Assembly: GCA_902810745.1 (NCBI GenBank) | Contig: CADDYW010000012.1 | Location: forward strand, 1-64,000 | Source of the DNA: Chloroflexota bacterium | GTDB lineage: Bacteria > Chloroflexota > UBA6077 > FW602-bin22 > CADDYW01 | Length of the DNA stretch: 64,000 nt | Reading direction: 5' to 3' | Part shown: one piece after another, positions 9,716-18,607 of the stretch | Layout of the letters: each line of letters starts with the position of its first letter | How positions within the stretch are numbered: the first letter of the stretch is position 1 | Translations under genes and position numbers: made by a program | Notes under the pieces: model-generated | Database searches by the model: none | What the model was told of the DNA's origin: nothing | Seen by the model: the letters and a program-made list of their open reading frames with translations, nothing else

Positions 9716-9887
9716 CGTCCAGGGCGAACTCAGCGCAAAGAGGTCAGGCCTCTAGCGGGAGGTACCTGCTGCCCGCCAATCCCGTCATCGGGCAAAGAGC
9801 AAGAGGTGCGGGGGGTACGGGTGCGTCCGGCGGGACGCCGAGGCAGCTGACGTTTTGCGCATCAAGCGCCTTCACTCGGAGGTTGGG

Positions 9888-10979
9888 ATGCAGATCCTCT
9901 GTGTTGACGTTGGCACCGGAACACAGGACATCTTGCTCTTCGACTCGGATCGCGAGATCGAGAACTGCGTACAGCTAATTCTCCCGTCCCCGACGCAGAT
10001 CATCGCGGGTCGCATTCGCCGGGCGACCGCAGCGGGGTGCGCAGTACTTCTGACCGGCAAGATCATGGGGGGCGGACCATGCGCCTGGGCGGCCGAGGAG
10101 CACCTTAAGCGGGGCTATCGGGTCTTCGCCACCGCCGACGCCGCGCGTACCTTCGACGACGAGCTCGACAAGGTCGAGCGCATGGGCGTTCGCATCGTCT
10201 CCGAGGACGAAGCCCGTCGGCTGACCGACGTCGAGCGGATCGTCATGCGCGACTTCGATCTGTCGGCCATTGCCGGTGCCGTGGCGCCGTTTGGCGTGGA
10301 TCTCGATCTCTCCGCGATTGCCGTGGCCGTCTTCGATCACGGCAATGCACCGCCCGGGGTAAGCGACCGGATCTTCCGTTTCGAATATATCGCCGAGACG
10401 GTGACCCGGAACGATCTCACCGCCTTTGCGTACCGACGAGAGGATATTCCAGAGCGCCTCACGCGTCTGCTTGCGGCCGCGAGCGATGCCCCGCCTGACG
10501 TGCCAACGCTAGTCATGGATACGGGGCCCGCCGCGGTTCTGGGCGCGCTCGAGGATGCTGCAGTCCGCGGGCACGGCTCCCTGCTCGTGGCGAATGTGGG
10601 GAACTTTCACACGCTGGCCTTTCACCTCGACGAGGGCCGCGTCCTCGGCCTCTTCGAGCACCACACGGGTGTGCTCTCCCGGGAGAAGCTCGAGCGCTAT
10701 CTGCAGCAGCTCGCGAACGGCTCGATCTCGAATGCAGAGGTGTTCGCGGACATGGGGCACGGCGCGCTGGTGGTCGGCAAGGCGAAACGCCAGCCGGATT
10801 TCATCGCCGTGACCGGGCCGCGACGCGCGTTGCTCGATGGCTCGCCTCTCGGCCCGTACCTGGCGGTACCGCACGGCGACATGATGCTGGCGGGATGCTT
10901 CGGGCTGCTCCGCGCGGTCGCACGGAAAATGCCCGAGTTTGCCAGTGCAATCGAGTCGCGGCTGGGAACGACAGGCTGA
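9888..10979 (+). CDS. DUF1786 family protein (ASKHA-like fold)
   Basis: A 363-aa protein matching the DUF1786 family, sometimes labelled as pyruvate formate-lyase activating protein without good evidence. The N-terminus has a sugar-kinase/Hsp70-like phosphate loop, VDVGTGTQDILLFD, and later glycine-rich segments VMDTGPAAVLGAL and VANVGNFHTLAF fit the same superfamily. The ATG at 9888 with GGAGG 5 nt upstream is preferred to the upstream TTG at 9855. No radical-SAM cysteine cluster is present, so the activase label is not supported. It converges on ctaA-ctaB. Function unknown. Confidence 0.75.
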   Translation: MQILCVDVGTGTQDILLFDSDREIENCVQLILPSPTQIIAGRIRRATAAGCAVLLTGKIMGGGPCAWAAEEHLKRGYRVFATADAARTFDDELDKVERMGVRIVSEDEARRLTDVERIVMRDFDLSAIAGAVAPFGVDLDLSAIAVAVFDHGNAPPGVSDRIFRFEYIAETVTRNDLTAFAYRREDIPERLTRLLAAASDAPPDVPTLVMDTGPAAVLGALEDAAVRGHGSLLVANVGNFHTLAFHLDEGRVLGLFEHHTGVLSREKLERYLQQLANGSISNAEVFADMGHGALVVGKAKRQPDFIAVTGPRRALLDGSPLGPYLAVPHGDMMLAGCFGLLRAVARKMPEFASAIESRLGTTG

Positions 10980-11074
10980 CCGATCCACACCGCGCACCAC
11001 GCGCGCCGACATATCCAACCGGGCTTCAAGGCAGCCCACTGGCCCCGTGCAGGCCTCGCGTTACGGCGCAGCCA

Positions 11075-12856
11075 TCAAAACAGGGATGATGCGATCGTTC
11101 GGTCGAGTGCCATTGCCAGGAACAGCAGCGCCAGGTAGATGTTCGAGTACATGAAGAGCTGGCGCGCCCGCGCTCGCGAGCCATCTCGCAGCAGCTTGGC
11201 GGCGTAGTAGATCAGCCCGCCGCCGAGACCCAGCGCCGCGACGAGGTACAGAAAGCCCATCGCTCGTCCACTGACGAGTAGCATGGTCACCGCCACGAGC
11301 AGCACCGAATAGAGGAAGATCTGGCGACGCGTCTCGTCTTCGCCCGCGACAAGAGGCAGCATCGGAACGTTCGCCCGAGCGTAATCCTGCGCTGTCAGCA
11401 GCGAGAGTGCCCAGAAGTGCGGCGGTGTCCAGAAGAAGATGACCGCGAACATGTACAGCGCAACAAGGTCGAGACGGCCAGTGACTGCGGCCCACCCGAC
11501 CATCGGAGGCATCGCGCCGGCGGCACCGCCAATCACGATATTCTGCGGCGTGGTGCGTTTGAGAATGCGAGTGTAGATGAAGACGTAGAAGAGGAGTCCG
11601 GCGAGGGCCAGGATCGCGCTCAAGAGATTGGCCCAGAGGGTCAGAACGAGGAAGGACAGAGCTCCAAGGGCCAGACCGAAGAGCAGGGCTCCGCGTGGCG
11701 GGACGCGTCCCTGCGGTAGCGAGCGCTTCTGGGTGCGGTGCATGAGCTGATCGATGTCACGGTCGATGTAACAATTGATTGCATTCGCGCCTCCGGCCGC
11801 GCAGGCACCACCCAGCATCGTCGCCAGGATGAGCCCGAACGACGGCAAGCCACGCGCCGCGATGACCATTCCTCCGAATGTCGTAATGAGCAGCAGGACG
11901 ACGATGCGCGGCTTTGTCAGGTTGAGGTAGGCGCGGATGAGGTCGCGCAGTTCCTTGGAGGGATCCGTCGCGAGGACACTGACGCGCGGGAAGCACGTGA
12001 GCATCGTCACCGCGATGAGATCAGCCCAGAACAGAGATGCAACCGTGAGGTGGAGCAAAGCCGTCGCGGGCGGAATCCGCCAGATGACGACGGCGGCGCC
12101 GATAACGATCTGGGCAGCAAGCAGCGCGACGCCAGCGTACAGCAAGCTTCCCAGAGCTTTCTCACCGGGGCGCGCGCGACGGACGCGCACCACCAGCGCC
12201 ACGACCAGGGCGACAAGGACTGCCGACATCACCCGATGGAGAAGATTCAGGGCGGATGCCCCGTCGCTCGGGAGCTGGAGGCCAGTCCCGCAGAGCGGCC
12301 AGGCCGGACACGCGTAGGCCGCGTTGCTTTCGGAGATGAATGCGCCGACGACCTGGAGCACATAGGCGAGCAGGGTGGTCGCGATCGCAAGGGCGCCAAA
12401 ACCGTCGAGACGAAATCCGCGATCAGACTCGGTGACCCAGTACGCGGCCGCGGCAGTGATCATCACGGTCGCGAAGAGGGCGAGGGCGGTGTCCAGGTGG
12501 GCGCTCACGAGACCGGGCGTTAGCTCGAGCCAGACGGTCAGGGCCCCGAGGGCAATCTGGAGGGCAAGCAGAAAGATGGCGAGGATTGTCGGGACGACGA
12601 TCCAGCCGTACTGCCGAAAGCGAGACCAGGCGAGGCCGGCCGCCAGGACGACCAGGATACTCACCAGAACGGCGACGAATCGGTGCGCGTACTCGATGGC
12701 TGGCTGGAGGACCAGGGGAGGAATGATCTGCCCGTTACAGGTTGGCCAGTCAGGGCAACCGAGGCCGGAGCCCGACACGCGGACCGCTCCACCGACGACG
12801 ATGAGGAGGAAGGTGGCCACGGCGGTGAGGGTCGAAAGGCGCCGGATTAATCCCAT
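11075..12856 (-). CDS. Heme A synthase (CtaA) fused to protoheme IX farnesyltransferase (CtaB)
   Basis: One 593-aa polytopic protein does both steps from heme B to heme A. Residues 1-290 are the COX15/CtaA oxygenase: two cysteine pairs (C34/C40 in GCPDWPTC and C183/C189 in ACPAWPLC) and four histidines in membrane helices (about H58, H120, H207, H269). Residues 300-593 are the CtaB prenyltransferase, with the polyprenyl-diphosphate motif NCYIDRDIDQLMHRT (about 361-375). Both halves are full length with no stop between them. The ATG at 12856 is chosen because the first CtaA helix begins there; the ribosome site (GGAGTGAG) is somewhat distant. It is divergent from ctaC and has its own promoter at 12896-12925. 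Confidence 0.93.
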   Translation of the reverse strand: MGLIRRLSTLTAVATFLLIVVGGAVRVSGSGLGCPDWPTCNGQIIPPLVLQPAIEYAHRFVAVLVSILVVLAAGLAWSRFRQYGWIVVPTILAIFLLALQIALGALTVWLELTPGLVSAHLDTALALFATVMITAAAAYWVTESDRGFRLDGFGALAIATTLLAYVLQVVGAFISESNAAYACPAWPLCGTGLQLPSDGASALNLLHRVMSAVLVALVVALVVRVRRARPGEKALGSLLYAGVALLAAQIVIGAAVVIWRIPPATALLHLTVASLFWADLIAVTMLTCFPRVSVLATDPSKELRDLIRAYLNLTKPRIVVLLLITTFGGMVIAARGLPSFGLILATMLGGACAAGGANAINCYIDRDIDQLMHRTQKRSLPQGRVPPRGALLFGLALGALSFLVLTLWANLLSAILALAGLLFYVFIYTRILKRTTPQNIVIGGAAGAMPPMVGWAAVTGRLDLVALYMFAVIFFWTPPHFWALSLLTAQDYARANVPMLPLVAGEDETRRQIFLYSVLLVAVTMLLVSGRAMGFLYLVAALGLGGGLIYYAAKLLRDGSRARARQLFMYSNIYLALLFLAMALDRTIASSLF

Positions 12857-12895
12857 GTAATGATACTCACTCCAGGTGGATTCCGCGCCAGCTTG

Positions 12896-12925
12896 ATTAT
12901 GCCATTCCCTCTCTCGGAACGTCAA
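12896..12925 (-). promoter_or_regulatory. Sigma70-type promoter for ctaA-ctaB
   Basis: On the minus strand, -35 TTGACG (12925-12920) and -10 CATAAT (12901-12896) are separated by 18 bp. Each hexamer differs from consensus at one position. It lies about 40 bp upstream of the fusion gene's ATG. Confidence 0.6.
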
Positions 12926-12989
12926 CTGAGTCCTGAGTCTCTTCCGTGGTATCTTGTCTGGGCGGCCAACGAAGCAGTTCGCGATGCCC

Positions 12990-13019
12990 TTGACATGGCT
13001 CGCCAGGCGAGCGTAATAT
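12990..13019 (+). promoter_or_regulatory. Sigma70-type promoter for the ctaCDEFG operon with a dyad in its spacer
   Basis: TTGACA at 12990-12995 and TAATAT at 13014-13019 are 18 bp apart. The spacer is almost filled by a perfect dyad, GCTCGCC-A-GGCGAGC (12998-13012). A dyad at this position is where MerR-type activators or blocking repressors bind. The leader to the ctaC ATG is about 110 nt. Confidence 0.6.
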
Positions 13020-13136
13020 TTAACGCGGCCCGCCCAGGCGCGGAGGATGCGGGGACCACCGGGTGTTTCTGCCAAGCAGACGCCCGAGCTAAAATCCGTG
13101 GCGCACCGCACAACGCGCCGTTTGGGGAAGGAGCGA

Positions 13137-14162
13137 ATGGATTTTCGGATCCGGCCTCGTGGTGGGGTCCCGCTCGCCAAGGTTCCTCTGCTTGCCGTCG
13201 CCACTGTGCTGATCGCCGGATGCACCCCGGGCCCTCAAGATGCCTTGGCCCCGGCTGGCCCAGTCGGCGTCATGGAAAGTAACCTCTATAATCTCATCTT
13301 CTGGATCGCCGTCGTTGTATTTGTCGTCGTCGAGGGTCTCCTCGTCTACGCGGTGATTCGCTATCGGCGCCGGCCGAACGACGGTATCCCCGCGCAGGTC
13401 CACGGCAATACCACGCTGGAGATCACCTGGACGATCATTCCGGTCCTGATCCTCATCGCGATCGCAGTCCCGACGCTGACTACGATCGCATCCGCGGCCG
13501 GAACCACATCGTCGAACGGGTCGGTGAACGTAAAGGTCGTCGGGCACCAGTGGTGGTGGGAGTTCGATTATCCCGATCTGGGCGTTGTCACCGCGGATGA
13601 GCTACATATACCGGTCGGAACGCGAGTGAATCTGACGGTCGAGTCGGCCGACGTGATCCACTCGTTCTGGGTTCCCAAGCTTGGCGGAAAGATCCAGGCG
13701 ATTCCGAACCGTGTCAATACGATGTGGTTCCAGGCGGATCAGCCGGGAGAATACTACGGCCAGTGCTACCAGCTCTGTGGAACGTCCCACGCAAACATGC
13801 GGTTCCGCGTGTTCGCGCAATCCAAGGCCGACTTCGACAAGTGGGTTGCTGATCAAAAGGCGGTTCCAGCCACGCCGACGGATGCCCAGGCGCAGAAGGG
13901 TGCTCAGGTCTTCGCGACCGGGCCGTGCGTCGGCTGTCACACCATTGCGGGAACGAAAGCCCAAGCCAAGATCGGTCCAGATCTGACCCACTTTGGAGGG
14001 CGAACGACGATCGCCGGGGCAATGATGGAGAATACTCCCGAAAACCTGGCAAAGTGGTTAAAGGATCCTCCGTCGATCAAGCCTGGCAGCTTGATGCCGA
14101 ACTATCACCTCAGCGACGACCAGGTCAACGCCCTCGTGGCGTATCTGGAAAGCCTGAAGTAG
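13137..14162 (+). CDS. ctaC: Cytochrome c oxidase subunit II with fused cytochrome c domain (caa3 type)
   Basis: Accepts electrons at CuA and passes them to subunit I. The 341-aa form starts at the ATG at 13137 (AAGGAG just upstream). A lipoprotein signal ends at LIAGC (Cys29), followed by two membrane helices (about 48-75 and 95-118). CuA ligands are visible: H175 in IHSFW and C210, C214, H218 and M221 in CYQLCGTSHANM. The C-terminal part carries a c-type heme site CVGCH (264-268) and the axial Met in SLMPNY (about M320), so the enzyme carries its own cytochrome c. First gene of a ctaCDEF-ctaG operon. Confidence 0.95.
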   Translation: MDFRIRPRGGVPLAKVPLLAVATVLIAGCTPGPQDALAPAGPVGVMESNLYNLIFWIAVVVFVVVEGLLVYAVIRYRRRPNDGIPAQVHGNTTLEITWTIIPVLILIAIAVPTLTTIASAAGTTSSNGSVNVKVVGHQWWWEFDYPDLGVVTADELHIPVGTRVNLTVESADVIHSFWVPKLGGKIQAIPNRVNTMWFQADQPGEYYGQCYQLCGTSHANMRFRVFAQSKADFDKWVADQKAVPATPTDAQAQKGAQVFATGPCVGCHTIAGTKAQAKIGPDLTHFGGRTTIAGAMMENTPENLAKWLKDPPSIKPGSLMPNYHLSDDQVNALVAYLESLK

Positions 14163-14198
14163 ATGCGATGCGGTTTGCAATGAGTAGGAGGCGAGACG

Positions 14199-16124
14199 AT
14201 GGCAACCGCTGAACATGCCATTTCGAGTCACCCCGGCCACCGGAGCTATCGGGGTATCTGGAGCTGGATCTTCACCGTCGATCACAAGAAGATCGGGGTG
14301 CTCTACGGCATCACGGCCGTGTGCTTCTTCCTGATCGGAGGAATCGAGGCGCTGCTGATTCGGTCGCAGCTCATGGTTCCAAACGGCACGGTCGTATCGC
14401 CTGATGCCTATAACGAGCTGTTCACCATGCACGGCACGACCATGATCTTCCTCGCGCTGATGCCCCTCAGCGTGGCGTTCTTCAATATCGTCGTGCCGCT
14501 CCAGATTGGCGCACGAGACGTGGCGTTCCCCCGGCTCAATGCGTTCAGCTACTGGGTGTTCCTTTTCGGCGGCCTGCTGCTGAACGCGAGCTTCCTGTTC
14601 GGTGGAGCGCCAAACGCAGGCTGGTTCGGCTACGCGAACCTGACCGAGGTACCATTCAACCACGCGTCACACGGAATTGATTTCTGGGTCCTGGGTCTCC
14701 AGGTGCTTGGCGTTTCGTCGATGGCGGGCGCATTCAATTTCCTGGTGACCATCGTGAACGCGCGCGCACCCGGAATGACCTTCATGCGCATGCCGCTCTT
14801 CACCTGGATGACGCTCGTCACCTCGCTGCTCCTGATCCTGGCGTTTCCGGTCCTGACCGTCGGGCTAATCGAGCTGATGTTCGATCGCCTGTTTGGGACA
14901 AACTTCTTCAACCCGGCCGCTGGTGCCGAGCCTATCCTCTGGCAGCATTTCTTCTGGCTGTTCGGTCACCCCGAGGTGTACATCCTGATTCTGCCAGCGA
15001 TGGGCATTATCTCGGACGTGCTGCCGACGTTCTCGCGAAAGCCGCTCTTCGGGTATCCGGTCGTCGCGTACTCCGGCGTGGCGATTGCATTCATGGCCTG
15101 GGGAGTCTGGGCGCACCACATGTTCACGGCGGGGCTGGGCCCGGTCGCGGATGCCGTATTCGCGACGACCACAATGCTGATCGCGGTGCCGACTGGCATC
15201 AAGATCTTCAACTGGATCGGAACCCTCTGGGGCGGCTCGATTAACTTCAAGACGCCCTTGCTGTTCGCGCTGGGCTTCATTGCGATGTTCATCATCGGTG
15301 GCTTGAGCGGAGTAATGCTCGCGTCACCACCTGCGGACTGGCTCGAGAACGATACCTACTTCGTCGTCGCGCACATCCACTACGTGCTGTTCGGTGGAAC
15401 TATCTTCGGCCTGTTTGCTGGGATCTACTACTGGTTCCCGAAGATCTCCGGCCGCATGCTCAACGAGACCCTCGGTCGGATCCACTTCTGGATGATGCTG
15501 ATCGGTATGAATCTCACGTTCGCGGGTATGCACGTCCTCGGGATGGATGGGATGCCGCGCCGCATCTACACCTATCCGCCGAACATGGGATGGGATTTCT
15601 GGAACTTCGTTGCCACGATTGGCGCGTTCGTCATTGCCGCGTCGATGCTCGTTTTCATCTACAACTTCTTCACCAGCGTTCGCAACGGAAAGCCAGCCGG
15701 CAACGATCCCTGGGATGGACGGACGTTAGAGTGGAGTATTCCATCGCCTCCACCCCATTACAACTTCGCCACGATCCCGGTCGTGCACACGCGTGATCCT
15801 TTCTGGGCGCAGAAGTACGGTGATACGGGACACGGCTCGGTCAAGATGGCTCCTGCCCCCATCGCCGGTGGCGCGCACGATGCCGAGGACGGACACGGAC
15901 AGCAGGCGGAGGAGCATCTGGATATTCCGATGCCGAATGAGTCGTACTATCCGATCATTGCGGCAGCGGGTCTTGCCCTGGCGCTCGGCGGCCTGATTGT
16001 GGGGCTTCCACCAGGGCAGGTTCCGGATTTCCCACCAAGCTGGGTCACCTTCCTCGGTGTCGGGTTGCTCTTCTACGGCATCTTTGGATGGGGCTTCGAA
16101 CCGGCGATGGGCGAAACTGAGTAG
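14199..16124 (+). CDS. ctaD: Cytochrome c oxidase subunit I (heme-copper, A1 type)
   Basis: Catalytic subunit that reduces O2 to water and pumps protons. Heme a ligands are H78 and H394, heme a3 ligand H392, CuB ligands H257, H306 and H307, and the cross-linked Tyr is Y261 in GHPEVY. The D-channel is intact (D107 in ARDVAFPR, E259) and the K-channel lysine is in PTGIKIF (K335), so this is an A1-type enzyme. At 641 aa it is longer than the 530-560 aa core: after a His/Asp-rich linker (about 545-580) two extra hydrophobic segments follow (about 585-632). AGGAGG lies 7 nt before the ATG. Confidence 0.95.
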   Translation: MATAEHAISSHPGHRSYRGIWSWIFTVDHKKIGVLYGITAVCFFLIGGIEALLIRSQLMVPNGTVVSPDAYNELFTMHGTTMIFLALMPLSVAFFNIVVPLQIGARDVAFPRLNAFSYWVFLFGGLLLNASFLFGGAPNAGWFGYANLTEVPFNHASHGIDFWVLGLQVLGVSSMAGAFNFLVTIVNARAPGMTFMRMPLFTWMTLVTSLLLILAFPVLTVGLIELMFDRLFGTNFFNPAAGAEPILWQHFFWLFGHPEVYILILPAMGIISDVLPTFSRKPLFGYPVVAYSGVAIAFMAWGVWAHHMFTAGLGPVADAVFATTTMLIAVPTGIKIFNWIGTLWGGSINFKTPLLFALGFIAMFIIGGLSGVMLASPPADWLENDTYFVVAHIHYVLFGGTIFGLFAGIYYWFPKISGRMLNETLGRIHFWMMLIGMNLTFAGMHVLGMDGMPRRIYTYPPNMGWDFWNFVATIGAFVIAASMLVFIYNFFTSVRNGKPAGNDPWDGRTLEWSIPSPPPHYNFATIPVVHTRDPFWAQKYGDTGHGSVKMAPAPIAGGAHDAEDGHGQQAEEHLDIPMPNESYYPIIAAAGLALALGGLIVGLPPGQVPDFPPSWVTFLGVGLLFYGIFGWGFEPAMGETE

Positions 16125-16142
16125 GGACAGCGGAGGAGTACG

Positions 16143-16748
16143 TTGGCCGAAGCATACCTGACGGGCCACTCGGCAGCCGAGCACGCGACCAGCACCGGCC
16201 TGAATCACCGAAAGGTGCTGATGTGGTCTTTCCTGGGCTCTGAGTGCCTGTTCTTTGGCTCTTTGATCTCGACGTACCTGGTGTATCGGAATCACAGTCT
16301 GGTGGGCCCGCTCCCCCAGGACACTTTCGATATCCCGTATACGTCGGTCAGCTCGTTTGTTCTGCTGATGAGCAGCCTCACGATGGTGCTCGCGCTGGCA
16401 GCGATCCAGCGCGGGGACGTTCCAGGCTTGCGCGTCTGGCTCGTGGCAACGGGTCTACTCGGTACAGTGTTTCTTGGGGGCCAGGTCTACGAGTTCACCA
16501 CGTTCGTGAATCACGGCCTCACGCTCAGCCGGAACCTGTTCGGAAGCACGTTCTTCACGCTGACCGGGTTCCACGGAGCGCACGTTACGATCGGCGTGAT
16601 CATTCTCTTCTCGCTGTTTCTCAACTCGCTGCGCGGTAAGATCAAGAGGGAAGACAGTCTCACCGTGGAGCTCGCGGGACTGTACTGGCACTTCGTCGAC
16701 GTGGTGTGGATCGTTATCTTCACCGTGGTGTATCTGCTGCCGTACTGA
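16143..16748 (+). CDS. ctaE: Cytochrome c oxidase subunit III
   Basis: A 201-aa membrane subunit of the short five-helix bacterial type, which stabilises the oxidase and its proton uptake. Signatures are FLGSECLFFGSLISTYL near residue 31, GSTFFTLTGFHGAHVTIG around 138-155 and the C-terminal YWHFVDVVWIVIF. The start is a TTG at 16143, chosen for its GGAGG 6 nt upstream and correct family length. It follows ctaD by 18 bp. Confidence 0.94.
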   Translation: MAEAYLTGHSAAEHATSTGLNHRKVLMWSFLGSECLFFGSLISTYLVYRNHSLVGPLPQDTFDIPYTSVSSFVLLMSSLTMVLALAAIQRGDVPGLRVWLVATGLLGTVFLGGQVYEFTTFVNHGLTLSRNLFGSTFFTLTGFHGAHVTIGVIILFSLFLNSLRGKIKREDSLTVELAGLYWHFVDVVWIVIFTVVYLLPY

Positions 16749-16855
16749 CGGGTTACTCGGTCAATCGAAGCGAGGGATCGGTTCCTGCAGCCTCCGTGGC
16801 TCCGGGGACCGATCACCCGCCTTTGCGTGGCGCCAGATCACTTTGAGGGAATGTG

Positions 16856-17185
16856 ATGCAGACAGACGTTGTGGAATCGAGTCGAGCGCAGCCCAAGGAG
16901 CACTCTCACCCGAAGCCAATGGAGTACGTGAAGGTCGCCATCGTGCTGGCGATCATCACCGGTGCCGAGGTCGCCGTTTACTACCAGGAGGCCCTGCGGC
17001 CGGTGATCGTGCCAATCCTGCTGTGCCTTTCGGTGTGCAAGTTCGCACTCGTGGCGATGTTCTACATGCACCTGAAGTTCGACAATCGACTCTTCACCGC
17101 GTTTTTCTCGGGACCGCTGGCTCTGGCGTTCGCGGTGCTGATTGCGTTGCTCAGCCTCTTCCACCGTGTCTTGCTCGGGGTGTAG
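16856..17185 (+). CDS. ctaF: Cytochrome c oxidase subunit IV, bacterial type
   Basis: A 109-aa subunit with three membrane helices, matching the prokaryotic COX4 family: VAIVLAIITGAEVAVYY, PVIVPILLCLSVCKFALVAM with the conserved FYMHLKFD, and a C-terminal helix. The ATG at 16856 is preferred to a GTG one codon earlier because the GAGGGA site is then 5 nt away. The charged N-terminal 25 residues are cytoplasmic. It lies 107 bp after ctaE. Confidence 0.9.
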   Translation: MQTDVVESSRAQPKEHSHPKPMEYVKVAIVLAIITGAEVAVYYQEALRPVIVPILLCLSVCKFALVAMFYMHLKFDNRLFTAFFSGPLALAFAVLIALLSLFHRVLLGV

Positions 17186-17295
17186 AGCCGGCTCGGCTCT
17201 GGTGTGCTATCAACGTGGATGGTCTCCGGACCGGCCTCGACTTGCCCGGTTGGATACAGGCCGTCGTCGGGATTGGATACTAGGCGGAGGTAGCG

Positions 17296-18120
17296 GTGAC
17301 GACGTGGTCACTTGCTGATTGGTCGTTTGAGCCAGGCGTTATTCTTGGCTTGACCGCGATCGTGGCGGCGTACGGAATTGGCCTGCAGCGGGTACGTCCG
17401 CGGACGATCTGGGATGAGAACGTCGTGGCTCCGCGGGAGATCCTCGCGTTCGCGAGTGGTATTCTCCTCCTGATCGTTGCGCTGATCTCCCCGCTCGATA
17501 CGTTGAGCGATTCGCTATTCAGCGCCCACATGCTGCAGCACATGCTCCTCCTCTACGTCGTACCGCCGCTGCTGCTCCTCGGGACGCCAGCCTGGCTGAT
17601 TCGCCCGGTGCTGAAGGTGCCGGGTGTGAAGGATGTCCTGGTGTTTCTCACCAGTCCCATTCCCGCCATCGTGCTATTCAACGTGGTTCTGGTCGTCTGG
17701 CACATGCCCGCGCTGTGGGATGCCACGCTCGTGGACAATACCGTCCACGCCCTCGAGCACGTTGGATTTCTTGGCGCAGGCATCGTCGCGTGGTGGCCGG
17801 TCTTCAGCCCGCTTCCCGAGGTCCCGCGACTCTCGTATCCGGGGCAGATGCTCTACCTTTTTGTGCAGTCACTGGTACCGGCGATCATCGGAGCATTCGT
17901 GACCTTTTCGAGCGTGGTCATCTATCCTCTGTATGCATACACGCCAAAGCTTCTGGGCCTGACGCCGCTGGTCGACCAGCAGATTGCTGGTTTGCTGATG
18001 AAGCTTCTTGGCACACTGTTTCTCTGGGTTCTCGTCTCGATCCGGTTCTTCCAGTGGTTCAGCCACGAGGAGCACGAGATTGAGAAGACTGTCGACGACA
18101 CGACGACAGTTCATCGCTGA
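17296..18120 (+). CDS. ctaG: Cytochrome c oxidase assembly protein, caa3_CtaG family
   Basis: A 274-aa protein with about seven membrane helices, of the Bacillus-type CtaG family (not the Cox11-like CtaG), linked to formation of active caa3 oxidase, probably through copper delivery. HMLQHMLLLYVVPPLLLLG (about residues 76-94) and WHMPALWD with downstream HALEH are the metal-type histidine motifs of the family. The GTG at 17296 has GGAGG 5 nt upstream. It is downstream of the oxidase subunits and almost touches the next small gene. Confidence 0.9.
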   Translation: MTTWSLADWSFEPGVILGLTAIVAAYGIGLQRVRPRTIWDENVVAPREILAFASGILLLIVALISPLDTLSDSLFSAHMLQHMLLLYVVPPLLLLGTPAWLIRPVLKVPGVKDVLVFLTSPIPAIVLFNVVLVVWHMPALWDATLVDNTVHALEHVGFLGAGIVAWWPVFSPLPEVPRLSYPGQMLYLFVQSLVPAIIGAFVTFSSVVIYPLYAYTPKLLGLTPLVDQQIAGLLMKLLGTLFLWVLVSIRFFQWFSHEEHEIEKTVDDTTTVHR

Positions 18121-18158
18121 TGATCAGTCATTTTCATCCGGGAGGATCTGAGTCAACC

Positions 18159-18359
18159 ATGAGTCGGCACATCGCCCCTCTTGTGATCCCACTTGGCGCT
18201 ATCGTGGGCGCGGCAGTGATTATCTTCTCGATCTCGCGCGTGCTGCTGTCCTTCTCGCGCGAGATCACACCGATCGTGGCGCTGAGTATCGCCCTCGCCA
18301 TTCTCGTGATCTGCTCGCTCGTCGCGGCGCGGGTGTCCGCGAACGAAGATACTGCCTGA
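18159..18359 (+). CDS. Small two-helix membrane protein at the end of the oxidase operon
   Basis: A 66-aa protein with two hydrophobic segments (about residues 5-27 and 35-55) separated by SFSREIT. No named family is recognised. The ATG at 18159 has GGGAGGA about 12 nt upstream; an alternative ATG at 18120 overlaps the ctaG stop but has no ribosome site. Its position suggests an accessory oxidase subunit or assembly factor, which is inference from location only. Confidence 0.6.
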   Translation: MSRHIAPLVIPLGAIVGAAVIIFSISRVLLSFSREITPIVALSIALAILVICSLVAARVSANEDTA

Positions 18360-18538
18360 GCTCCGCCGATCTGACCAACAGGCGCTTGCCGGTCGGGGCG
18401 TCGGTCGGCTGTCGAGGGTCTGCTCGACGGCGCCGCTGTCACAAGTGTCGATGCACTCGTGCGCGGAATCGCAAACCGCCTCGGCTTCTCCCGCGCGCGT
18501 CGGTGCGTTCATGTCGCGCGGGCTCGATCGGGCGCGCC

Positions 18539-18567
18539 TTGACACGGCCGTAAGCCGTTCATATATT
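18539..18567 (+). promoter_or_regulatory. Near-consensus sigma70 promoter for the AA_synth-GlcD pair
   Basis: TTGACA at 18539-18544 and TATATT at 18562-18567 are separated by exactly 17 bp. The leader to the TTG start codon at 18608 is about 35 nt and contains a GAGGA site. The rest of 18360-18538 shows no gene. Confidence 0.7.
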
Positions 18568-18607
18568 TACGACGGTGCTGGAGCAATCTCAAACGAGGAT
18601 ACCTCTC

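Noticed and set aside
12857-13225. N-terminal extension of the CtaA-CtaB fusion to 13225
   Set aside because: The extra 123 residues overlap both divergent promoters and lack family similarity; the first CtaA helix starts right after the ATG at 12856.
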